Positions 1-7,830 of a stretch of DNA of 34,506 nt are shown piece by piece. Source of the DNA: Streptomyces apocyni (GTDB lineage Bacteria; Actinomycetota; Actinomycetes; Streptomycetales; Streptomycetaceae); the NCBI RefSeq assembly GCF_009739465.1, contig NZ_WHOM01000073.1, positions 8,824-43,329 of the forward strand. The letters run 5' to 3'. How positions within the stretch are numbered: position 1 is the stretch's first letter; each line of letters opens with the position of its first letter. The position numbers were made by a program, and so were the translations under genes. The notes under the pieces are model-generated. The model did not search any database and was not told where the DNA came from. It worked only from the letters and a program-made list of their open reading frames with translations.

Positions 1-39
1 CGGCGGCCGCTTCCGTCTGCGGTTACGGCGGACGGTGGT

Positions 40-1494
40 TCAGGCGAGCCGCGTCGCCTGCTCGGCCGCCCGCATGCCCGTCTCGATCGCCCCGTCGACA
101 AAGCCGAGCCAGCCGCTCGCGATGCCGTCATTGGCGAAGGACAGGCGGCCGTGCGGGCGCTGCACCGCGGGCAGATGGCGGGTCAGCTGGCCGGGGCGGC
201 GCAGGGCCCAGCCACCGCGGCTGAACTCGTCGCGGCCCCAGTCCGCGTACTTGTACTCGACGACCCGCGCACCCGGCACCAGCCGCTTCACGGCCGCGGA
301 GACCTGTGCGGCGTCGCGTACGTCGAAGCCCGGGTCCTGGCTGAAGCCGATCATCAGCTGCTCGCCACCGTCGAGCTGGTAGTACGAGAACAGCGACGAG
401 ATCTGCGCGCCCTCCCCCGCGTGGGCGGAGACGAGGCCGACGTCGCCACGTACCCGCAGCCAGAACTTCGCGCTGTTCGGCACGCCGCTGCCCTGCTGGG
501 CGACCTCGGCGTGGACCGGGGGCAGGCCCGGAGCGAAGGCGATGTCCTTCCACACGTTCGCCGGGACGGCGATGACCGCGACGGGGGCGGTGTAATGGCG
601 TCCAGCGCGGGTGACGACGGTGATCTCACGGCCGTCGTCGGTGACCGACCTGACCGGAGAGTTGAGGACCAGCCCGGGCCGGGCGTCCGCGAGCATCGCG
701 TGGAGCAGGCCGCTCATGCCCGTCTCGCCGCTCTGGCCGATCAGCGTGTTCCAGCCGGTGGCGTCGTGGCCCGGCAGTGCCCACCACTGGGCCAGCGCGG
801 TGTAGCCGCCGTTCCGGCTGTCACCGCCGGAGTAGGTCGCGGTGGTACCGCTCAGCCACAGTTCGTCGCGGGTGCCCAGGCTCAGTTGACTGATCCGGTC
901 GCGCAGCGACAGGTGGTCCAGCGCGCGTACCTTGTCCGCCGCTGCCAGGGGTTCCAGTGGGCGGGGGAGGAACTGCTCGGTGTCCGCGAACAGTTGGGTA
1001 AGCAGCTCGTCGTTGCGGGCGAAGGCGAACGCCGGGTCGAAGTCGGCGAAGCCGCCGTCGCCGTCGGGGAAGACGGCCCGCTCGGGGGCTATGCCGCCAG
1101 GGACCAGGTTGACGCCGTACCGGGAGAGTTCCCGCGCCACCAGCGCCTGGTGCTGCGAGAACCACCCCGCGCCCAGCTCGATGCGCTTGCCGGCGAAGGA
1201 CTCGGTCCAGGTCCGGCCACCTATTCGGCTCTTCGCCTCGACTATCAGCGGGCGCAGTCCACGGGCCCGTAGCTCGCGCGCGGCGGTGATGCCCGCGAAG
1301 CCCGCGCCGACCACGATCGCGTCGAAGCGGTGGCTCTCCTCACTGGCCCGCGCGACGGCCTGTTCGGTGGCCTGTTCGGTGGCCCCTGCGGCTCCCGTGC
1401 CCGCCGCCCCGAGTACGGTCGCGCCCGCGGCGGCGGCCGCGACCTTCAGAGCGGAACGGCGGTCGAGACCCGATGCAGAATCTTCCGTGCTCAT
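40..1494 (-). CDS. Tat-exported flavin monoamine oxidase family protein
   Basis: This 484-residue protein belongs to the FAD-dependent amine oxidase family, whose members oxidise amines to imines/aldehydes with release of hydrogen peroxide. The N-terminus has a twin-arginine-like signal (DRRSALK followed by an alanine-rich hydrophobic stretch, about residues 11-38), so export is likely. The dinucleotide-binding motif VVGAGFAG is near residue 61, followed by the RIGGRTW motif typical of this family. The C-terminus keeps the conserved pattern with FVDGAIETG before the last helix. The ATG at 1494 is preceded by GGGGAG at suitable spacing. A short in-frame duplication gives ATEQATEQ just after the signal. 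It is co-directional with the MFS exporter gene but separated from it by a strong terminator, so it is probably transcribed alone. The substrate cannot be read from the sequence. A role in tailoring a polyketide amine is possible but unsupported at this distance from the PKS genes. Confidence 0.88.
   Translation of the reverse strand: MSTEDSASGLDRRSALKVAAAAAGATVLGAAGTGAAGATEQATEQAVARASEESHRFDAIVVGAGFAGITAARELRARGLRPLIVEAKSRIGGRTWTESFAGKRIELGAGWFSQHQALVARELSRYGVNLVPGGIAPERAVFPDGDGGFADFDPAFAFARNDELLTQLFADTEQFLPRPLEPLAAADKVRALDHLSLRDRISQLSLGTRDELWLSGTTATYSGGDSRNGGYTALAQWWALPGHDATGWNTLIGQSGETGMSGLLHAMLADARPGLVLNSPVRSVTDDGREITVVTRAGRHYTAPVAVIAVPANVWKDIAFAPGLPPVHAEVAQQGSGVPNSAKFWLRVRGDVGLVSAHAGEGAQISSLFSYYQLDGGEQLMIGFSQDPGFDVRDAAQVSAAVKRLVPGARVVEYKYADWGRDEFSRGGWALRRPGQLTRHLPAVQRPHGRLSFANDGIASGWLGFVDGAIETGMRAAEQATRLA
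1359..1382. repeat. 12-bp tandem duplication inside the amine oxidase gene
   Basis: Two adjacent copies of a 12-base unit (cctgttcggtgg) encode the repeated peptide ATEQ just after the signal region. The frame is kept, so it is a harmless slippage-type duplication in a linker. Confidence 0.6.
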
Positions 1495-1612
1495 GTGCTC
1501 CCCTTGTCAGGATTGAGTTCAGGAGTGGGTTCAGAAGTGGGTTCAGGAGTGCGTGGTGGACGACGTTCTTGTGCCGTAATGCGGAGGCAGGCGCCGCGAT
1601 CAGCGGTCCAGC

Positions 1613-1661
1613 GCCCGCCAGCCGCCGGGACCGGTGATGTCGGTCCCGGCGGCTGGCGGGC
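1613..1661 (-). terminator. Perfect 21-bp stem hairpin terminator
   Basis: A perfect 21-base inverted repeat (arms 1613-1633 and 1641-1661) encloses a 7-base loop (gtgatgt). It begins 29 bases after the stop codon of the MFS exporter gene in the direction of transcription and lies 119 bases before the amine oxidase start. Streptomyces terminators often lack a U tract, so a long GC-rich stem is good evidence of intrinsic termination. Confidence 0.85.
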
Positions 1662-1689
1662 CCCGTAGGGGGCGTACGGAGATCCGTCC

Positions 1690-3339
1690 CTAGCTGACCT
1701 GGGCGGTCTCGGTCTGGTGCCCCTGCCGCGAAAGGGGCGTCCCCGCCGCCTCGTCGGCCGCGGCATCGGCCGCAGCGTCCTCAGGCGCCTCCTCCTGAGA
1801 CGCGTCGTCCTCGGCTCCGGCCGACGGCACATGGCGCAGGGCGACCATGGCCATGACCGCCAGCAGCAGGACGATGCCCGCACTGACGGCAGCGATGACG
1901 GACATACCGGAGAGGAACGCCTCACGCGCCGCGCTCAGGACACTCGCACCCACCTCGGAGGGCACGTCCGTGACCACCGCCGACGCGCTGGCCAGCGAGT
2001 CCTCGGTAGCGCTGACGACGTTGCCGGGAAGTCCCTCGGGGACGTCCACCTGGCTGGCGTACACCGTCGCGCCGAGGCTGCCGAGAGCGGCGATGCCGAG
2101 GGATACGCCGAGCTCCATGCTGGTCTCGGACATGGCGGACGCGGAGCCCGCCTTCTCCGGGGGCGCGGAGGCGACGACCAGGTTGGTGCCGAGCGCCATC
2201 ACCGGACCCGTACCGAGGTACAGGACGGCGAAGCCGACGACCACGAGCCACAGACCCGTGTCGGGGGCGACGAAGGCGAGCAGCAGGTAACCCGTGGCGG
2301 ACACGAGCAGCGCGCCGCCGACGACGAAGCCGGGACGGATCCGCTGGGCGATCGCCGGGGCGACCGTGGAGGTGATGACCATGCCGATGGCGGCGGGCAG
2401 CAGCCACATACCGGACTTCAGCGGCGAGAGCCCCTCGACCAGTTGGAGGTACTGCGTGACGAACAGGTAGATGCCGCCGATCGCGACCAGACCGAGCAGC
2501 AGCACGCCGAGCGCCACCGCGAAGCTCCGGTTGGCGAACAGCCGCATGTCGAGCAGCGGGTTCTCCAGCTGGCGCTGGCGCCGCACGAAGACCACGGCGA
2601 AGGCGAGGCCGACGACCAGCGCCACGACGGACGCCGCCATGTGTTCACCCTTGGCGACCTCCTTGATGCCGTACACCAGCGGCAGCATGGCGAGCAGCGA
2701 CAGCGCGACGCTGGCGAGGTCCATACGGCCCGCGTCCGGGTCCTTGTGCTCGGGCAGCAGGATCGGGCCGAGCACCACGAGCAGCAGCATCACGGGAACG
2801 CCCAGCAGGAACACGGAGCCCCACCAGAACGACTCCAGCATCACGCCGCCGACCAGCGGGCCGATCGCGATGCCGACGGAGAAGCAGCTGGCCCAGGCAC
2901 CGATGGCCATGCCGAGCTGCTTGGGGTCCCGGAACATGTTGGTGATCAGGGCCAGCGTGGCCGGCATCAGCGTCGCACCGGCGAGTCCGAGCAGCGCGCG
3001 GGTGACGATCAGCATCTCGGCGCTGGTCGAGTAGGCCGCGAGGGCTGAGGCCACACCGAATGCGAGCGCGCCGGTCAGCAGCAGCTTGCGGCGGCCGATG
3101 CGGTCCCCGAGGGTGCCCATCGTGATCAGGAACCCGGCCACCATGAAGCCGTAGATGTCCATGATCCATAGCGCTTGTGTGCTGCTAGGCGCCAGGTCGG
3201 CACTGATGTGCGGCACCGCCAGGAACAGGACCGTCACGTCCAGTGACAGCAGGAGGGTGGGAAGTGCTAGGACGGCCAGGCCCAGCCACTCCCTCGGGCC
3301 GGCACGCAGACCAACAGCGGCCGAGGCGTTCGCACTCAT
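1690..3339 (-). CDS. MFS drug exporter, DHA2 (14-TM, QacA/EmrB type)
   Basis: This is a 549-residue integral membrane transporter of the major facilitator superfamily, drug:H+ antiporter-2 family, expected to export small hydrophobic compounds using the proton gradient. The family signature GDRIGRRK (motif A) follows TM2. The antiporter motif C region with GPLVGG is near residues 160-170, and about 14 hydrophobic segments can be counted. The C-terminal tail (about the last 45 residues) is rich in Glu, Asp and Ala and is cytoplasmic by prediction. The reading frame is open upstream to 3417, but ATG 3339 is chosen because GAGGAGAAGGAA stands just before it and the upstream extension lacks membrane character. 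It is divergent from the GMC oxidoreductase. It may export a natural product, but a specific substrate cannot be named. Confidence 0.9.
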   Translation of the reverse strand: MSANASAAVGLRAGPREWLGLAVLALPTLLLSLDVTVLFLAVPHISADLAPSSTQALWIMDIYGFMVAGFLITMGTLGDRIGRRKLLLTGALAFGVASALAAYSTSAEMLIVTRALLGLAGATLMPATLALITNMFRDPKQLGMAIGAWASCFSVGIAIGPLVGGVMLESFWWGSVFLLGVPVMLLLVVLGPILLPEHKDPDAGRMDLASVALSLLAMLPLVYGIKEVAKGEHMAASVVALVVGLAFAVVFVRRQRQLENPLLDMRLFANRSFAVALGVLLLGLVAIGGIYLFVTQYLQLVEGLSPLKSGMWLLPAAIGMVITSTVAPAIAQRIRPGFVVGGALLVSATGYLLLAFVAPDTGLWLVVVGFAVLYLGTGPVMALGTNLVVASAPPEKAGSASAMSETSMELGVSLGIAALGSLGATVYASQVDVPEGLPGNVVSATEDSLASASAVVTDVPSEVGASVLSAAREAFLSGMSVIAAVSAGIVLLLAVMAMVALRHVPSAGAEDDASQEEAPEDAAADAAADEAAGTPLSRQGHQTETAQVS

Positions 3340-3674
3340 CACGGATTCCTTCTCCTCAGTCCTACACGGGGGCGTGACCACACACGGGGAGGTTCGTGTC
3401 CACACGCCTGGGGTCACGGACCACCATCCCCCCGCCGGTTCTGTGGCAGATCTGACGCTGGCCTTGACTCAGTCTTTGGACGGTCATTGACCTGTCTTGG
3501 CTCAGTTCGCGGCCCTCTCCGCGGACGGAGGGGGAACCCATGACCGATTAGTGGGCGCCTCCGGATACGTTCGCGGCGAGGTTCAGCCACCACGGTTCAG
3601 CCATCGCCGTCGCGCCACCGTCACGCCGTCGTCGTCACCGCCGTCACCTTCGTAGAGAGTCCGGGGAGATGCCC
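3340..3674. promoter_or_regulatory. Divergent promoter region with two short palindromes
   Basis: This 335-base gap separates the minus-strand MFS gene from the plus-strand GMC oxidoreductase gene and must hold both promoters. Two odd palindromes stand close together: GACT-C-AGTC at 3466-3474 and GGTCA-T-TGACC at 3482-3492. They are plausible regulator sites, but no regulator gene sits beside them. A direct repeat (ggttcagcca) occurs at about 3580-3604. No small gene with a convincing ribosome binding site was seen. Confidence 0.4.
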
Positions 3675-5261
3675 ATGACCGAGGAAACGTTCGACTACAT
3701 CATCGTGGGCGCCGGTTCGGCTGGCTGCGTGCTCGCGGCCCGGCTGTCCGAAGACCCCTCCGTGACCGTCGCGCTCGTCGAGGCCGGGGACTCCGGCGAC
3801 GACGAACGGTCCATCCAAGTGCCCTGGCTGGCTCCTACGTTGATGGGTTCCGCGTACGACTGGGCGTTCAGCACCACCGCCCAGCCGGGGCTGGGCGGCC
3901 GGGAGGTCTTCTACCCGCGCGGCAAGGTGCTGGGCGGCTCCTCGGCGATCAACTTCATGATGTGGATACCGGGGCATCGGCTGGACTTCGACGACTGGAA
4001 CGAGGCCGTAGGCGACAGCTGGTCCTGGGGCCGGGTGGAACCGTACCTCCGTAAGTCGGAGCGGTGGGCCGGGGAGTTCGAGCCGGGCCGGACGTACGGC
4101 ACCGAGGGGCCGCTGTGGATCGCGCCGCCGCAGGACCCCGACCCCACCACCGAGTCGTTCCTCCAGGCGTGTGCCGAGCTCGGTCTGAAGGAGATCGACG
4201 GCGGGCTCGGTGGCCCAGGTGGTACCGGCACCTCGGTCACCCCCCTCAACCAGTACCGGGGCGCCCGCTGGAGCGCCGCCGACGGATATCTGCGCCCCGC
4301 CCTGAAGCGTGCGAACCTACGCCTGATCAGCGGGGTGAGGGTGGATCGGGTGACCCTGACAGACGGCCGGGCGACCGGCGTCGAGCTGGCCGGAACCCGG
4401 ATCGCCGCGCGCCGGGAGGTCATCCTCAGCGCGGGAGCGGTGGGCTCCCCGCATCTGCTGCTGCTGTCCGGCGTCGGCGATCCGGACGAACTGCGCCGGG
4501 CCGGGGCCGAGTTGACGGCCGCGCTCCCTGGCGTGGGCAGGAATCTGTCGGACCACCTGATCCTGGACCTCGCGGTGGACACCACCGCCCCCGTCGCCCT
4601 CGCCGACGCCGACACCGAGGCCAACCGCAAGCGGTACGAGGAGGACCGCCGCGGCCCGCTCACCTCCAACGTCGCCGAGGCGGTCGCCTTCCTCCGCGCG
4701 GACGGTGAGCCGGGCGCCCCGGACCTCGAACTGATCTGGACCCCGGTCGCGTTCACCGAGGACACCGAGTCCGGTACCCGCCCCGGCCTCACCATCGGCG
4801 TGGTTCTGCTGCGCCCGGAAAGCCGGGGCAGCGTCGGCCTCGCCTCCGCCGACCCGGCCGCGCCGCCGGTGATCGATCCCGGTTACCTGAGCGCGCCCGC
4901 CGACGTGCACACCTTCCGCGCCGGAGTCCGCTTCGCGGAGCGGGTGTTCGGCGCGGGGGCGCTGCGCCCGCTCGCGGGTGAGGCGCTCGGTGACTGGCGG
5001 CCCGGGCTGGATGACACAGAGGTGGAGGGTTATGTGCGGGCCGCCGCACAGACGCTGTTCCACCCTGTGGGCACCTGCCGTCCCGGGCCCGCGGGCGACG
5101 CGTCGGCCGTGGTGGACGAGCGACTGCGGGTCCACGGCGTGGCGGGGCTGCGGGTGGTGGACGCGTCGGTGATCCCCACCGTGCCGCGCGGCCACACCCA
5201 CGCGTCGGTCGTCATGGTCGCCGAGCGGGCGGCGGAGCTGATCCGCGAAGCGGCCGACTGA
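3675..5261 (+). CDS. GMC-family FAD-dependent alcohol/choline dehydrogenase
   Basis: This 528-residue flavoprotein belongs to the glucose-methanol-choline oxidoreductase family, which oxidises alcohols to aldehydes or ketones. The N-terminal FAD-binding motif IIVGAGSAGC is at about residues 8-17. The second GMC signature, GGSSAINFMMW, lies near residue 88. The C-terminal catalytic region has the FHPVGTC motif (His463) and PRGHTHAS (His507/His509), where many relatives have Asn at one of these positions. Two ATGs are in frame: 3669 directly abuts GGGGAG, while 3675 sits 6 bases after it, so 3675 is preferred. Length is normal for the family (about 500-560). The substrate is unknown. It might act on choline or a long-chain alcohol, and nothing in the neighbourhood decides this. 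Confidence 0.88.
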   Translation: MTEETFDYIIVGAGSAGCVLAARLSEDPSVTVALVEAGDSGDDERSIQVPWLAPTLMGSAYDWAFSTTAQPGLGGREVFYPRGKVLGGSSAINFMMWIPGHRLDFDDWNEAVGDSWSWGRVEPYLRKSERWAGEFEPGRTYGTEGPLWIAPPQDPDPTTESFLQACAELGLKEIDGGLGGPGGTGTSVTPLNQYRGARWSAADGYLRPALKRANLRLISGVRVDRVTLTDGRATGVELAGTRIAARREVILSAGAVGSPHLLLLSGVGDPDELRRAGAELTAALPGVGRNLSDHLILDLAVDTTAPVALADADTEANRKRYEEDRRGPLTSNVAEAVAFLRADGEPGAPDLELIWTPVAFTEDTESGTRPGLTIGVVLLRPESRGSVGLASADPAAPPVIDPGYLSAPADVHTFRAGVRFAERVFGAGALRPLAGEALGDWRPGLDDTEVEGYVRAAAQTLFHPVGTCRPGPAGDASAVVDERLRVHGVAGLRVVDASVIPTVPRGHTHASVVMVAERAAELIREAAD

Positions 5262-5276
5262 CCGGCTCCCAGGGGG

Positions 5277-5311
5277 CCCGCGCACCCGCGCACGGTGTGC
5301 GGGTGCGCGGG
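5277..5311. terminator. GC-rich hairpin between convergent genes
   Basis: The arm starting CCCGCGCACCCGC pairs with a near-perfect complementary arm ending at 5311, with a two-base bulge and a very short loop. It lies 16 bases after the GMC oxidoreductase stop and before the end of the convergent helix-turn-helix gene, so it probably serves both directions. Confidence 0.65.
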
Positions 5312-5339
5312 TGCGCGGGGCCGGTGTGCGGGGCGGGGG

Positions 5340-5540
5340 TTATTCCTGCCTGCGGCCGCGGTTGCCGGGGCGGCTGGCGACCCAGGTGCGGACGGTATCC
5401 GCGTACCAGTAAGGCTTGCCGCCCTCGACGTGGTCGGGGGGAGGGAGCAGGCCGTGCTTGCGGTAGGAGCGCACGGTGTCCGGTTGCACCCGGATGTGTG
5501 CGGCGATCTCCTTGTACGACCAGAGTCGGCGTTCGGTCAT
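5340..5540 (-). CDS. Small helix-turn-helix DNA-binding protein (MerR/excisionase-like)
   Basis: This is a 66-residue protein consisting almost entirely of one helix-turn-helix domain of the MerR/excisionase (HTH_17) class. The pattern YKEIAAHIRVQPDTVRSYRKHGLLPPP contains the two helices (given here only as the domain core, about residues 7-33). It is followed by a wing-like stretch with KPYWYADTVRTW. The tail is basic (NRGRRQE). ATG 5540 is chosen because GGAGG lies 8-9 bases upstream; an upstream in-frame ATG (5555) overlaps that site. Similar small proteins in Streptomyces include developmental regulators such as BldC as well as many of unknown role. No phage or integrase gene is nearby, so an excisionase role is not supported. 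A palindrome about 83 bases upstream may be its own operator. Confidence 0.75.
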   Translation of the reverse strand: MTERRLWSYKEIAAHIRVQPDTVRSYRKHGLLPPPDHVEGGKPYWYADTVRTWVASRPGNRGRRQE

Positions 5541-5622
5541 CGGTGGAACCTCCATGTACGCGCCGCAGCGGCGGCCGGGGGAGCCGTCGGGGAGCGATCA
5601 CTCAGCCTGTGCCCGATGAACG

Positions 5623-5637
5623 ACAGTCAGTGACTGT
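5623..5637. promoter_or_regulatory. 15-bp perfect palindrome upstream of the HTH gene
   Basis: The sequence ACAGTCA-G-TGACTGT is a perfect inverted repeat with 7-base arms around a single central base. It lies 83 bases upstream of the start of the small HTH gene, a normal distance for an operator. Assignment to the HTH protein is inference. Confidence 0.4.
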
Positions 5638-5730
5638 GCGGAGTGCATTGTTGACCAGCCGTGACGGGAAACCCGCGTGAACGTGACATGTGTGACGGGA
5701 GCGGGATGTTGGTTACTTCTGTGGTGCTTG

Positions 5731-5764
5731 TGGCTTCTGGGGTGGTGTGGCTTCTGGGGTGGTG
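5731..5764. repeat. 17-bp perfect tandem duplication
   Basis: Two directly adjacent identical copies of the 17-base unit tggcttctggggtggtg occupy 5731-5747 and 5748-5764, in a G/T-rich stretch just past the end of the TIM-barrel gene. It looks like replication slippage in non-coding sequence. Copy number may vary between strains. Confidence 0.8.
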
Positions 5765-5790
5765 TGGGTGCCGTGGTGGCGTGGGTGCTG

Positions 5791-6699
5791 TTACGCGCCG
5801 CACCCGCGGAGGTAGCGGCGCGTGCGGTGGGCGATCGGGAAGGGGCGGTCGGGGGGACACGGGTACATGTCCTGCTCGACGATCGCGAAGAGGTCGATGT
5901 TCAGGGCCTGGGCCGCCCGTAGGACCGGAGGCAGATCGGGCACGCCTCCCGGTGGCTCGCACATCACGCCCCGGGCCACCGCCGGTCCGAACGGCAGGTC
6001 CTCGGCCCGTACCTCCGCCAGGACCCGCGGGTCCACCTGCTTCAGGTGCAGGTAGCCGAGACGCGGGCCGTACGTCTCGATCAGCCTGACGCTGTCCCCG
6101 CCGCAGTACGCGTAGTGGCCGGTGTCCAGGCACAGCGCGACCAGGTCCGCGTCCGTGGCGTCGAGGAAGCGGGCGACGTGCGGCTCGGTGTCGATGTGGG
6201 TGTCCGCGTGGGGGTGGACGACGATACGCAGCCCGAAGCGCTCCCGTACCTCCCGGCCCAGGCGCTCGGTGCCCGAGGTGAGCCAGCGCCACTGCTGGGG
6301 CGTCAGTTCGCGGTCCTCCAGGAGCTTTCCGGTCTTGTCGTCACGCCAGAAGGAGGGGATGACGACCAGTTGGTCCGCACCCATCGCGCGGGTCAGCTCG
6401 GCAACGGGCGCGACGTGCGCCCAGGTTGTGTCCCATACGGCGGGCCCGTGGTGCAGCCCGGTGAAGACGGTGCCCGCCGAGACCCGCAGCCCGCGGCGCG
6501 CGGTCTCCTCGCGCAGACGGGCGGGATCGGTGGGCAGATAGCCGTACGGGCCGAGCTCGATCCACTCGTAACCGGACTCCGAGACCTCGTCGAGAAAGCG
6601 TCGCCAGGGGACTTGGCGCGGGTCGTCCGGGAACCACACCCCCCAGGAGTCGGGGGCGGAGCCGATGCGGATACGTGACAGGGGCGACGGCAGCGTCAT
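5791..6699 (-). CDS. Sugar phosphate isomerase/epimerase-like TIM-barrel protein (inositol catabolism, IolE/IolI-like)
   Basis: This 302-residue protein is of the xylose-isomerase-like TIM-barrel superfamily that includes inosose dehydratase (IolE) and inosose isomerase (IolI). The N-terminal SAPDSWGVWFPDDP and YEWIELGPYGYLP segments are typical of actinobacterial members. Metal-ligand type residues are visible in IVVHPHADTHIDTEPH and LCLDTGHYAYCGGD. The gene is divergent from iolC-iolB-iolD-mmsA with a 117-base shared promoter region, which supports a role in myo-inositol breakdown (dehydration or isomerisation of 2-keto-inositol). The ribosome binding site before ATG 6699 is weak. Whether the enzyme is the true IolE dehydratase or an isomerase cannot be told from sequence alone. 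No iolG inositol dehydrogenase is in the window. Confidence 0.8.
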   Translation of the reverse strand: MTLPSPLSRIRIGSAPDSWGVWFPDDPRQVPWRRFLDEVSESGYEWIELGPYGYLPTDPARLREETARRGLRVSAGTVFTGLHHGPAVWDTTWAHVAPVAELTRAMGADQLVVIPSFWRDDKTGKLLEDRELTPQQWRWLTSGTERLGREVRERFGLRIVVHPHADTHIDTEPHVARFLDATDADLVALCLDTGHYAYCGGDSVRLIETYGPRLGYLHLKQVDPRVLAEVRAEDLPFGPAVARGVMCEPPGGVPDLPPVLRAAQALNIDLFAIVEQDMYPCPPDRPFPIAHRTRRYLRGCGA

Positions 6700-6816
6700 A
6701 GGCGTCAGCTTTCAGGCGGGGGGAAATAGGTGTCAAGAGCTTCAATGGCGTGTAGGTCTGTATGTAAGGACATAGCGCGAAGGACATAGGGCAAACGGCA
6801 AGGAGGGGCGTGGACG
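6700..6816. promoter_or_regulatory. Divergent promoter/operator of the inositol genes
   Basis: This short intergenic region drives the TIM-barrel gene (minus) and iolC (plus). It holds two identical 10-base direct repeats, AAGGACATAG, at 6766-6775 and 6780-6789. The first overlaps an inverted repeat TATGT-aagg-ACATA (6761-6774). This looks like an operator, possibly for a GntR- or LacI-type inositol repressor encoded elsewhere. AGGAGGGG at 6801-6808 is the iolC ribosome binding site. Confidence 0.5.
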
Positions 6817-7794
6817 GTGACCGCTGACGACGCGTACGACGTCATCGCGATGGGACGGATCGGGGTTGATCTCTACCCCCTGCGGACCGGAGTTCCGCTG
6901 GCGCAGGTCGACACCTTCGGCAAGTTTCTCGGCGGTTCCGCCGCCAACGTGGCCGTCGCGGCGGCCCGACTCGGGCGGCGTACGGCGGTGATCACCCGTA
7001 CCGGTGAGGACGCGTTCGGCGGGTATCTGCACCAGGCGCTGCGTGAGTTCGGTGTCGATGACCGATGGGTGACGGGGGTGCCGGGGCTGCCGACGCCGGT
7101 GACCTTCTGCGAGGTCTTTCCGCCGGATGACTTTCCGCTGTACTTCTACCGCCAGCCGAAGGCCCCCGACCTGGAGATCTACGCCGATGAGCTGGACCTC
7201 GACGCGATCGGCTCGGCGCGCGTCTTCTGGGTGACCGGGACCGGGCTGAGCGAGGAGCCGAGCCGCTCGGCGACGCTCCAAGCCCTCAAGCACCGGGCCG
7301 GACTCGGGGCGGGGGTCACCGTCTTTGACCTGGACTGGCGGCCGATGTTCTGGGGAGACACAGCCCGGAACGACCCCGGCCAGGCCCGCACCTACTACAC
7401 GGCCGCCCTCTGCCACGCCACCGTCGCCGTGGGCAACCTGGACGAGTGCGAGGTCGCCACCGGCGAGCGCGCCCCGCACGCCGCGGCCCGCGCGCTGCTC
7501 GACGCGGGCGTCGAGCTCGCCGTCGTCAAGCAGGGCCCCAAGGGCGTCCTGGCCATGAACAGCGCGGGCGAGAGCGCCGAGGTCCCGCCCGTGCCCGTCG
7601 AGGTCGTCAACGGGCTCGGGGCCGGAGACGCCTTCGGCGGCGCGCTGTGCCACGGGCTCCTGGCCGGGTGGGACCTGGAGCGGACGATGCGGTACGCGAA
7701 CGCCGCCGGGGCCATCGTGGCGTCCCGACTGGCTTGCTCGTCCGCCATGCCGTACCCGGACGAAGTGGCCGCCGTACTGGAAGGTGGACAGTGA
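6817..7794 (+). CDS. iolC: 5-dehydro-2-deoxygluconokinase (IolC)
   Basis: This 325-residue PfkB-family sugar kinase phosphorylates 5-dehydro-2-deoxy-D-gluconate with ATP, a late step of cytosolic myo-inositol catabolism. The N-terminal PfkB signature appears as GGSAANVAVAAARLG (about residues 45-59). The C-terminal signature NGLGAGDAFGGAL contains the catalytic base Asp271. GTG 6817 is chosen because AGGAGGGG lies 8 bases upstream. It is the first gene of a tight iolC-iolB-iolD-mmsA operon, and its partners make the assignment secure, since PfkB kinases alone are hard to tell apart. Length is normal; in Bacillus the same activity is encoded by a protein of about the same size. Confidence 0.9.
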   Translation: MTADDAYDVIAMGRIGVDLYPLRTGVPLAQVDTFGKFLGGSAANVAVAAARLGRRTAVITRTGEDAFGGYLHQALREFGVDDRWVTGVPGLPTPVTFCEVFPPDDFPLYFYRQPKAPDLEIYADELDLDAIGSARVFWVTGTGLSEEPSRSATLQALKHRAGLGAGVTVFDLDWRPMFWGDTARNDPGQARTYYTAALCHATVAVGNLDECEVATGERAPHAAARALLDAGVELAVVKQGPKGVLAMNSAGESAEVPPVPVEVVNGLGAGDAFGGALCHGLLAGWDLERTMRYANAAGAIVASRLACSSAMPYPDEVAAVLEGGQ

Positions 7795-7830
7795 CCATCG
7801 TCGAAGGCAGTTGAGTTGAGGGGAGCCGGG

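Noticed and set aside
151..1272. Long open frame on the plus strand opposite the amine oxidase
   Set aside because: It is a shadow frame of GC-rich coding DNA: no ribosome binding site and composition rich in Arg, Gly, Val and Gln, whereas the minus strand encodes a recognisable FAD enzyme.
40..5261. Assignment of the amine oxidase, MFS exporter and GMC oxidoreductase to the polyketide cluster
   Set aside because: They are separated from the PKS locus by the inositol operon and have no ARE in their promoters; the link would be a guess.
5340..5540. Excisionase of an integrated element
   Set aside because: The HTH class fits, but there is no integrase, replication gene, tRNA or attachment-site repeat nearby.
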